Shown here in pieces: positions 10,443 through 18,980 of a DNA stretch of 18,980 nt. Made by a program: the position numbers and the translations under genes. The notes under the pieces are model-generated. The model worked only from the letters and a program-made list of their open reading frames with translations. It had not been told where the DNA came from and did not search any database. How positions within the stretch are numbered: position 1 is the stretch's first letter; each line of letters starts with the position of its first letter. Source of the DNA: Nephromyces sp. MM_2019 (lineage: Eukaryota; Apicomplexa; Aconoidasida; Nephromycida); contig JADHZB010001427.1 of NCBI GenBank assembly GCA_015657535.1, positions 4,890 to 23,869 of the forward strand. Reading direction: 5' to 3'.

Positions 10443-12872
10443 CTATTTCCATATTATTGTGTGTGTAAGCTTTTGATATCTTTATTTCTTAGAGATGTCG
10501 TTGAGTTTGCTGTTCCTAACAGTATGCACCTTGGAATTACGATGTAGATATTTCATTAATCGTTGCGCTTCGTAATCAAGGGAATCCCGATGGAACTGTT
10601 CTGCTTTAGTATGATTTTTTCAGTACGGAGGGATGTGTAGTTTCCTCCTGTAACGGCATCGTAAAGAGGAAAATGCTCCAACAAGCAATGAGTCTAGGGT
10701 CGAATTTTCTCTAAATTTTATCGAAAGTTGACCTATTATTGATGCTTTCAAAGCTGAAGAAGTGAATACGATCTAGAAAGTCGTAATCTGCTACAAAGGA
10801 TACGAAAAGATATAGCTACATTGGGAAGTTCAATTTCTGGAAGAAAAGCTATTATGTTACTTTAAGTGTGTGTGACCATTTTGTATGCGAGTGCATCCTC
10901 ACTCTTCTTCCTGTTTCCATGTGTGTGTGTGTGTGCATTTTAATCGGCTCACTACTGCGTATGGACTTCTTCATTTTTTTGGGTGTTTTCGTATTGATAT
11001 CTACCGAAATCTCCTTTTGAACAAGGCCGTTTGACAATATAAAGTATTTAAATCCACTGTTTACTACATATTAAGCTATCTGAAAGTCTAGCACTTGAAA
11101 AATTTGTTTCCTTGAGGCATTGGAAGGCTGCCGTTTCTTTTAGCACAGGCATAGGGGGTCTGCTAATGGAGGCGAGTTGATTCATACCTGGGAGCTTAGA
11201 ATTCACACCAACTTCGTTATTTCCGAGTTGCTTTATATTTGAGAGCTATACCGGCGTGTGTTGGCAAAGGCTGTTAGATTTGGTAGAGAAAACCCTTATC
11301 GACAAGTTGCTTTCCTCCTGTTTCGGCTTTTTCGCTAGTGCGGAACGGCATTTGTAGTTGCTGAAATGCTGACTTTCCCTGCGTTTTCTTACTCGGAATA
11401 TTCACGTGGCAGTACCGGCGGAGGCCTACCGTCGCTGGCTACAACTATCTGACTACATAAATGAGGGATATGCACACTCTAAAAGTAGGTGAAAGCATGG
11501 CTGTAGAATCAAAAAGCTAGGGGATGCTCCAAATATGTAGCAGCTATTTCACATTACCCGGGGATGCAAGAATCATAATTTACCTCTTTGCCAATAGTTC
11601 ATCATTGAAGCAATAATTCGAAAAGCTGTGCGCTGTTAGTGTGTGCGTTGGTGAATGTGTTGCCGTGTGTGTCTTACAGTACAAGACTTTTTCTTGTCAT
11701 TTTAAGGCAAATATAAGCTATTCTTTTTTAGGTTAGAAAATAAAGAAAAGCTACTTTTTTTAACGTACTGTATAATTAGCATCTTCAATTTTTATGAGGA
11801 TGCTGCTTTGTGAAAAGATGAAAATCAGTGCCTCTAATGGCTGCTGAACAAATACTGACGGTATATACGTGCGTTGCACGAGAATCTACCCGGGAGAAGC
11901 CTCATATGGAAGCAGAAAAATAAGCGATTTTAGGTGGAAAGCATTTAATAAAAGGGGGTTTTTTTTATTTCAGGTACCTTAAATAAAAGGGGGAGGGGGA
12001 GTATATAAAAAATGCAGAAAATTTAATACGGTTGAAACTAGATTTAAAATGCCTTATCTTTCATTCATATAAAACTATATAGTAGAATAAATTTAGATAA
12101 AACAAAACCTAGTATGCAATGCTAGAAACAATCTAATATACACGTGAAGTTAAGCCTAGAAACCACCTTGCAAGCCACTTATACACATTAATGCAACGCA
12201 TGGATTGCCAATATTTACATAGCGAGAGTCCCTCCTGATGGCATAGTAAATGCTTTCGATACCTTCCTTCTGACGTTCCAACATACATATATACCCTAGC
12301 CCCTTGTAACGCTACCCCCACAAAAGCTATCCTGCAATAAACACGAGGTATATGCGCAGTTCGCGGCGTTATATATGTACACGCACACATGAATATAGCC
12401 TACACACAAACAGGGCTATACACTGCACCCAACTCCCCACACACACACTTCATAGTACTACTGCACACATAGCCACTGTGTGTGTACCACCACACACTTT
12501 GGCGAAGCTGGCTATATATCCATAATACTGTTTGTCTATGCTAGCCAGGTCGTCTTCCTCCACCTCCCTCCTGTCCTCCTTGTCACACACGGCTGGGTGT
12601 ACAACTCTCTCTACACACCGACTACTTTGTAGCAGAAACTCCTGGGTAGGTTAAGATAAGCATGTGATTGGTTGTGGTATTTTTTCTCTGCGTCTTCTTG
12701 GGCTTCTCAAGAAGCAATGAATTGATAGCTTCGTAGCAGTGGTTCCTCTGCCTCCTGCTTAGTAAGCCTATCCTCATATATGTGTGTGTGTGGGAGACTT
12801 TGTACATTCGATTTGAATCTCTTGGAGAGTGGTTTATTTAGTATCTTACTTTCTATTCAGGAAATAATGCAG
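10443..12872. other. no gene recognised; CA/TG-bearing intergenic DNA
   Basis: No supported gene. Visible items are a TG run at 10919-10936, two copies of AATAAAAGGGGG at 11947-11958 and 11982-11993 (35 bp apart, each containing a potential AATAAA polyadenylation signal), and CA-rich then TG-rich blocks at about 12400-12500 that could pair with each other. A 30-codon open stretch at 11246-11335 resembles an LYR motif and is discussed as a finding. Confidence 0.45.
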
Positions 12873-13158
12873 GAGAGGTAGTTTTGTACTGCTTCGTCTT
12901 CTTCATCTAATACAAAAAACACTCTTCTATTTCATCTTCTTCATCTAACACACGAGAGGTAGTTTTGTACTGCTTCGTCTTCTTCATCTAATACAAAAAA
13001 CACTCTTCTATTTCATCTTCTTCATCTAACATACGAGAGGTAGTTTTGTACTGCGTCGTCTTCTTCATCTAATACACGAGAGGTAGTTTTGTACTGCTTC
13101 GTCTTCTTCATCTAATGCAAAAATCTCTCTTCTATTTCATCTTTTTTATTTAACACAT
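12873..13158. repeat. 81-bp tandem repeat with one 43-bp shortened unit
   Basis: Units begin with GAGAGGTAGTTTTGTACTGC at 12873, 12954, 13035 and 13078, giving spacings of 81, 81 and 43, with a last diverged unit to about 13158. Each full unit holds two internal copies of a CTTCTTCATCTAA segment. The short third unit is what loss of the DNA between those internal copies would leave (38 bp missing). The minus strand reads acidic LDEEDE blocks, but the two blocks in each unit fall in different frames and a stop occurs in each unit, so I do not call it coding. Confidence 0.9.
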
Positions 13159-14164
13159 AAGTGATGTATAAACCGCGCTGCATATCTAACTTTTGTATGA
13201 GCCTAGACATTATTGATACTACAATGTAATGCAAGACATTCAGATGCTGCACACCTCACATCTACATTTCGAGAAACGTATTTTTGGATGTAAAAAACGT
13301 TAAATTTGTGCTTTTCACTGCTTTTTCAGGTGAGGAGTTTATTGTATTTACCCATCTTCAGCTTCAACAGCCGTGTGTTTGTTGCTTCCCACACAACTAC
13401 TACATAAAAATTCCCTAACGCTTGAGGATTCTTTTGAAGATGTGATTTTTGCTCTGTATGTGGCTTTTCACTACCCCAACGAGCAGTTAAGGGGGGTCTG
13501 GCCCTGTCGTTTCTGTTAGAGTAAAGTTAGCGTTTCAAATGCAAAGTTGAAGATTTTGAAGAGGTGAGTTTTTTCAACTGATCGTTGCTCTTTTTGTGTT
13601 TTTTTTCACGAGTTTTGAAGATGAAGCAGGAGGAAAATGGAATCTTTCTCTTTTGGTTTTGTTTAGAGAAATTGACTCTTTGAGCTTTTCCGATTGAAAT
13701 ATTTGGTTTTTTAATCTTTAGCTTTTTTCTTTTTTTAAAATCGCTTCACTCCTTCTCTTTCACATGAAGCTTTTGGAATCTTCAGCCTTGTATAAGCTGA
13801 TGTTTTGTTTTGAGCGCTAGTTCTTTTGAAGTAGCTGCTAATTTCATGTTATGAAGCTGAGAAGGTTTTTGCTTTTTACTTTCGTGTGTGTGTGCAAGAA
13901 AATTAAGTGATTTCCCTATTACAACGACTTTTTTTTTCTTGATGAAATAAGCGGAGTTTTCCTCTTTTAATCCTTCTTCTTGTTGCTTCTTTTTGATTCT
14001 TTTTGCTTCTTGTTGCTTCCTTCTTCTTCTTTTTTCCTTGTAAACTTTGTTTTCTTTTCTTATAAAAACTATGCAGCCTTTGCAGTTTTCTCCTACTTTT
14101 TCCCTTATACTTGCTCTCATCCTTTCAGGTTTTATGAATCTTAGTTTAGCACTGGAATACGAAG
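13159..14164 (+). promoter_or_regulatory. upstream region of SF3B3 with pyrimidine-rich leader
   Basis: This kilobase precedes the SF3B3 start. The part from about 13920 to 14128 is strongly pyrimidine-rich and ends in CTCTCATCCTTTCAG (AG at 14127-14128), a very good 3' splice site, so the gene may have an intron in its 5' untranslated region. An in-frame TAG at 14147-14149 separates this from the SF3B3 ATG. No clear TATA or initiator element is seen. An out-of-frame ATG lies at 14134. Confidence 0.4.
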
Positions 14165-17100
14165 ATGCCTGTTCTTTACAACCTCACCCTCCAGAGGCCT
14201 ACTGCCATACCTATTGCTGTTCATGGACATTTCAGTGCCCCCCGTGCTCAGGAGATTGTCGTCTCTAAGGGCACTGTATTGGAGCTACTGAGAGCTGACG
14301 ATCTTGGAAAGCTTCATTGTGTTATCAGCACAGAATGCTTTGGGATATTACGTTCTATCTCTACTTTTCGCCTTACTGGTGCGTATGCATTGGTGTGTGT
14401 GTTGAAGAGAAAAACTTGTTGAAGTAGACTGTTTTTTTGTGTCTATATGATGTGGGGAAGGTTTTTTGTGTGTGGATGAAGTTGCACTGTTTGGTGTGTG
14501 TGTGCTTGGTATGTGTCGTGTGTGTGCGATGTGTGTGCTTGTTGTTTGCTTTTTGTGCGACGCGAGTTTTTTGTTCCGTGTGTGTGCTTTGTGTGCGAAG
14601 CGATTTTTTCGTTCTGTGTGTGTGCCGTGTGTGTGCCGTGTGTGTGCCGTTTTTGTTCTGTGTGTGTGCCGTGTGTGTGCCGTGTGTGTTTTTGTTCACG
14701 AAATTTACTGCATATTTGGCGTGTTTCATTCTTTAATGTACTAAAACACTTCCTTTTACTGATGCTTACCCTTTTTTCTCGTTTCAACATACGAATCTTC
14801 GTATAGCTAAATTTCCAGATTATTTTGCCTTTCGGTGTGTGCATCACTAGAGCATGCTTCGTATATGAATAAACGCGCTTATGTATGTGTCTCCAACTTT
14901 TCAATGCTGGTGATGTTTTGAAAATAAGGCTATAAGCTCCACTTGTCTGGTGAAATTTTCCCCACACACAGTATTTCCCCAACCTCTACGTTTCGGCTGA
15001 AACTTTTCCCGCACACACAGAATTCCTGTTCCCTTTTTTTCTTCTCCAAAGCTTCATCCACACGCAATATCACTGATTCTAATGCCCCCCCTTGCATTGC
15101 ATTTCTGCTTATGAAACTGCTTCCTCCACCCTCTGCTTCTTCTCTTTCAAATGATTTTTTTTGCTGGTTTTTTGTGGATTTTCTATAGGGGCAATGCGAG
15201 ATTGTATAGTTACTTGCAGCGATTCCGGAAGGCTTGTAGTGTTAGAGTACAATGCTGAGAAGCATCGTTTTGATCGCATCCATTGCGAAACCTATGGAAA
15301 ATCAGGTAAACGCCGACCTGATGCTATCTATATAGCGAAGAACAAGGCGATGAAAATGCATCTTAAAGTTGAGGGCAAAAAAATTTTTTGTTAAGGCTAA
15401 ACATAAGCGTGTGTGTGTGTGTTTGCAGAAAATTCACACACACAGGAACTCGCAATATCTTGAAATTCATCTCTCTCCTATCCTTCACCTGTCTCTCTCT
15501 CTCTCTCTTTAGGTGTGCGAAGAGTCGTTCCTGGTGAGTACATTGCCGTCGACCCCAAGGGCCGTTCTCTGATGATAGCAGCTGTGGAGAGGCAGAAGTT
15601 TGTGTATATACTAAACAGAGACTCCCAAGCTAATGTTACAATAAGCAGCCCTCTTGAGGCTCATAAGAGCCATATGATATGCCATGCTCTTTGTGGTGTA
15701 GATATGGGTTTTGAGAATCCCATGTTTGCTTCATTAGAGCAGAATTACGAGTCTTCAGATAGGGACCCTGTTAGTACTGGTAAGCTGCCGTGTGTGTGTG
15801 TGTGTGTGTGTNTTTTTTTTCTCTTTTTATTGTGTGTCTTGAATCTCTATGTGTGTTGTGTATATAATCGCAAGCGACTGAAACTCCAAAGTTGCTTTGT
15901 TAGAAATCTTACTGAACTCTCTTAATCTTGTCAAAGGCAATCAGATATCCCATCTTCAGCTTCTCCTTGTTATTCACTGAATATCTTCCCTCTGCTCATA
16001 TCTTTTTTATTATCATCTTCTTCTTTTTGTTTCGCTGTTTTCAGTGTGTATGAAAGTGTGTGTATGTCTCCCTTGTTATGAGCAGATATTGTTCCTAAGG
16101 GGCTGAGCTTCTGGGAGATGGATCTAGGGCTAAATCACGTTATAAAGAAGGCTACACTCAGCGTAGACATTACTGCTCACGCACTCATTCAGATACCCGG
16201 TGGAGGGCCATTTGATGGCCCAAGTGGAGTGCTTGTGTGTTGCGAAAATTTCATGGTTTACAAGAAATTAGGCAAGTGGCACTTGTGTGTGTTAGTGGGG
16301 GGTTATGTGTGTGTTGGTGATGGGGGTCGCGTGTTGGAGCTGTAGTATTGTATGTGTGGTTGGGCTCAGGCTTTTGTGTATAGCGGAGCTCCCGTGCTAT
16401 TTTTTGTGTTATTTAGATAACGTTGCTGTGTGTGTGTTGGAGTTGCAGAGTTTTGTGTGTGGTCGAGATCAGGTTTTGAGTGTGTTGGAGCTCCCCGTGA
16501 TGTTTTGAGTGTGTTGTTGAAATTGCTTTGTTCTGTGTGGGCTTGAAATAATCTCACTCTCTGTGTGTGCCTGAGTTCGAATTGCCTTGTGTATGTGTTA
16601 GACCCCTCTTGTGCCAGTAGAGCCCGTACAAGTACAAAATAGATGCTTCGAGATCCTGGCTCAATAGTCTTACACTTTTGCTTACTCTTTTTAATCGTCG
16701 TCTCATATCTTCGCATGATTGAGTGTATGTACATCCGTCTTCTAGCTCTGCTATTAGTCGGAAGTTTATAAAATCTTGGATTCGCCCTAGCAAGCATTAA
16801 CGGTGGTGTGTGCATCTATTTTTTGTGTGTGTTTACATCCTTGTCTTGAAGCTGCTTAACTATATGAATTTTTCGCGCTTTTCTGAGGCGAATTTTTATG
16901 CTTGTGTGTTGCTCTTTTTTTATCTTCTTCTCAGATCATGATGATGTCTTCTGTGCATTTCCAAGACGCTTAGAGATGGGCCAAGATAAAGGCGTTATGA
17001 TTGTCTCCTGGGCTGTGCACAGGATGAGGGATTTTTTTTTTATTCTACTGCAGACAGAATACGGTGATATATACAAGGCAAGTAGTGTATGTACACTCGC

Positions 17101-18782
17101 ATATTAGTAGGGAGGTTTACTTACTTCTTCGGGTTTTTTCTGCAGATTTTGCTGAATTGCCTGTATTAAATAGTGTATCCTTGAGAATGAGATGAGTTTG
17201 TCGTTTTTATGAGTTATAGCAATAGTGTTGGTATGTGGTTGTGTGTGTTGTGTGCTCCCAGCGTATATGTGTGTTAATCCTTCTTTTCTCCATGTGTGTG
17301 TGTATATGCTCTATATGGGCGTGTGTGTCTGAGTAGTGGATTACTTTGCTTGTTCTGAAGCTTTTTTAGCAGAGATATTTCTGGAGTTTGTCTGATTGTT
17401 AGCATCATATTTGAAGACGAAAACCCGCCTGCTCTCTCTGCCTACTTTTCTTCACTTTACTCAGTTTTTGCTGCTGTTTTAACTAGCAATTATTGAGGAA
17501 CAATTCTTCATAAATTCCTCATTGTAAGCTTGCTATTGGTTAGAACTTGTGTGCACACACACTGATGAAGACTCTGCATCTGCATTCTTTCATTTCTTTG
17601 GCTTTTCCTTTTTTCAAGCAGGTGGAAATCGTCCATGAAGAGGGAACAGTGCAGGAGATTGTTTGTCGTTACTTTGATACTGTTCCTGTCTCCAACTCTA
17701 TATGTGTGTTGACGTCAGGCTATCTCTTTGTGGCCTCAGAGTTTGGAAACCAGTACGTTTATAGGCTTAAAATGTATGCCCAATAGTGTGTGTGTTTGTT
17801 TTTGGGAACAGGTGGGCGTAGGCTTGATAGGTGTGTTCGGTGGTAGCTGTAGAATGTGTGTGTGTGAGTTTAAGAGCCGGTTTTTAACACTTGAAAGTTA
17901 AAGTCTAACATACTTCTAAAGTGTGTGCGAGTTTTTTTAATCATATTCTCACATGCCACCCCCTACAGCATGTTCTATCAATTCACTGCTATCGGAACGG
18001 ATGATAGTATTCCAATGTGCACCTCAAGACATCCTCACGGAAAGGATGCGATCATCGCCTTTAAGCCACGGGGCTTGAAGCATCTGCTGCTCTGTGATGA
18101 GCTCACATCACTTTCTCCTATCACTGATATGAGCATATTAGACGCTCAAAGTGCTGGTAAGGCTTGGATACTGCATGCTCTGTGTGCGCGAAGTTGGGTG
18201 TTTTATGCTTCATGAGACTTGGTTTATGGAGTTTGGCTGTGTTGTGTGCAAGAGAGTGTGTGCGTGTGTGTGCGTGTGTGTGTGTGCGTGTGTGTGTGTG
18301 TGTGCGTGTGTGTGCGTGTGTGCGTGTGTGTGTGTGTGTGTGTATGAGTGTGTGTGCGTGTGTGCATGTGTGTGTGTGCGTGTGTGTGTGTGTGTGTGTG
18401 TGCATGTGTGTGCGTGTGTGTGCGTGTGTGTGTGTGTGCGTGTGTGTGTGTGTGTGCATAAGAGTGAACGTGTGAATAGTTGCGTGGGAGTTTATGTATA
18501 AATATGAGTGTGGTAGTGTATTTATGAGTATTTGTGTGTAAGTATGTGCATGGGAGTATGCGTGTGAGTGTGTGCATGAGAGTCTCCATGAGACCGTGTG
18601 TTTGTGTGTATATTTTTATACGTGTTAATCATTTCACAGGCTACCCTCAAATCTACGCTCTATGTGGGCGTGGTCCTCGTTCTTCATTGAGGATATTACA
18701 GCATGGCTTAAGTGTAGAGGAAATGGCTGATAACGAGCTTCCTGGTCGCCCAAAGGCAGTGTGGACTATCAAAGATAGTTGG
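14165..18782 (+). CDS. SF3B3: splicing factor 3B subunit 3 (SF3b130/SAP130), N-terminal 463 residues, 8 exons, partial
   Basis: Exons: 14165-14378, 15189-15305, 15513-15779, 16086-16271, 16935-17077, 17622-17752, 17969-18156 and 18640-18782; introns of 810, 207, 306, 663, 544, 216 and 483 bp in phases 1, 1, 1, 1, 0, 2, 1. The product opens [12 protein letters not shown] and tracks animal SF3B3 throughout: [40 protein letters not shown] [78 protein letters not shown] and [11 protein letters not shown]. It is a nuclear WD40-like beta-propeller scaffold of SF3b in the U2 snRNP, which helps define the branch point. The ATG matches the family's N-terminus and follows an in-frame TAG at 14147. Exon 6 ends phase 2 at CA|GTACGT, restoring the conserved GNH. 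Introns 4 and 5 have GC donors. The end of exon 8 (TGG|GTATGA) is the least certain junction. The remaining ~750 residues lie beyond the window. Confidence 0.95.
14391..14700 (+). repeat. TG-rich degenerate repeat in SF3B3 intron 1
   Basis: About 300 bp of sense-strand TG-rich sequence built from TGTGTGTGCCG-type units (several near 14620-14685), separated by TTTTTGTTC(C/T) spacers. Long open frames here (Cys-Val rich on +, His-Thr rich on -) come only from the simple repeat. The tract lies wholly within intron 1. Confidence 0.85.
15791..15820 (+). repeat. TG dinucleotide run with one undetermined base in intron 3
   Basis: A TG run begins just after the exon 3 donor, is broken by an N at 15812, and continues into T. 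The N marks a base that the assembly could not resolve in this simple repeat, so the true repeat length may differ. It is intronic and does not affect the protein. Confidence 0.85.
16331..16536 (+). repeat. diverged ~103-bp tandem duplication in SF3B3 intron 4
   Basis: Two copies start with GTGTTGGAG(C/T)TG at 16331 and 16434. Both then carry, in order, a GTGTGG block, CTCAGG or ATCAGG, a GGAGCTCCC(C)GTG block and a T-rich tail ending in GTTGCT or ATTGCT. Similarity is clear by eye though imperfect. The repeat is TG-rich on the sense strand and explains the spurious open frames in this intron. Confidence 0.65.
18255..18457 (+). repeat. TG/TGTGTGCG microsatellite in SF3B3 intron 7
   Basis: About 200 bp of nearly pure alternating TG with CG steps (GTGTGTGCGTG units), occupying nearly half of intron 7 and fading into looser TG-rich sequence up to about 18610. 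Alternating purine-pyrimidine DNA of this kind can adopt Z-form, and the transcript would be a long UG repeat. Apparent ORFs over it on both strands are artefacts. Confidence 0.95.
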
Positions 18783-18980
18783 GTATGAAGGAACACACTT
18801 GCTGCTAAAGGGAGTGTGTTAGGGATGGGTGAAACTCCGTGTGCGTATGTGTCTGAATCAGTGGGATTGTTTTTTCTTTTTATGCTGTGTGTGTGTTTTG
18901 CTGGTATAGTTTGCTTGACTTTTATGTCTAATTTCTACACCAGCCACCTTCCTGAGAAGAGAAGCAGTGTGTGTGTGTGT
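18783..18980 (+). other. start of SF3B3 intron 8, TG-rich, running off the window
   Basis: After the proposed donor GTATGA no sequence matching the next conserved SF3B3 segment (an acidic stretch followed by YIIVSF) is visible before the window ends. TG runs occur at about 18886-18897 and at the extreme right end, as in the other introns of this gene. Confidence 0.6.

Noticed and set aside
12133..12390. 85-codon minus-strand open frame
   Set aside because: Composition is atypical (many Cys, Tyr, Arg), part of it comes from CA-rich DNA, and no domain or splice context supports it.
13782..14120. 112-codon minus-strand open frame rich in Lys and Glu
   Set aside because: It is the reverse of the pyrimidine-rich leader upstream of SF3B3; the low-complexity composition explains it.
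14373..14982. Long open frames on both strands rich in Cys-Val or His-Thr
   Set aside because: They lie in SF3B3 intron 1 and arise from the TG/CA simple repeat; composition is not protein-like.
16366..16815. 149-codon open frame on the minus strand
   Set aside because: It is antisense to SF3B3 intron 4, contains repeat-derived segments and shows no recognisable domain.
18121..18589. Overlapping open frames of 100 or more codons
   Set aside because: They are translations of the TG microsatellite in intron 7 and overlap on both strands.

Overview
The window looks like nuclear DNA from an intron-rich eukaryote, most likely an alveolate and possibly an apicomplexan relative. The evidence is spliceosomal introns with GT-AG or GC-AG ends, coding exons richer in GC than the A+T-rich DNA around them, an SF3B3 N-terminal part that looks protist/apicomplexan to me, and a short run resembling the CCCTAAA telomere repeat. 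The assignment to apicomplexans is inference and was not tested by any search.

Two genes can be supported. On the right (14165-18782, + strand, running off the window) lies the 5' part of the gene for splicing factor 3B subunit 3 (SF3B3/SAP130). Eight exons separated by seven introns join without a break into 463 residues. This covers roughly the first 38% of the usual ~1200-residue protein of the U2 snRNP SF3b complex.

On the left (4700 down to 259, - strand, running off the window) lies a gene not visible as one long ORF. Four exons separated by introns of 1.1-1.2 kb join in compatible phases into about 318 residues resembling the N-terminal domain of a GT28/UGT-type glycosyltransferase (sterol glucosyltransferase-like). 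A possible fifth exon touches the left edge.

The ~9.4 kb between the two gene starts (4701-14164) holds no gene I can name. It holds tandem repeats: a 21-bp array (7743-7950), an in-frame acidic 42-48-bp array (10224-10442) and an 81-bp array with a shortened unit (12873-13158). It also holds a GC-richer patch with overlapping open frames (about 8130-8445), a 24-T run and several short candidate exons. The two supported genes diverge from this region, so their promoters should lie in it.

Every SF3B3 intron carries TG-rich tracts on the sense strand, up to a ~200-bp microsatellite in intron 7. Two of the seven introns use GC donors with the sequence AG|GCAAGT. SF3B3 helps recognise the branch point/3' splice site, but nothing here shows a functional link between the two genes.
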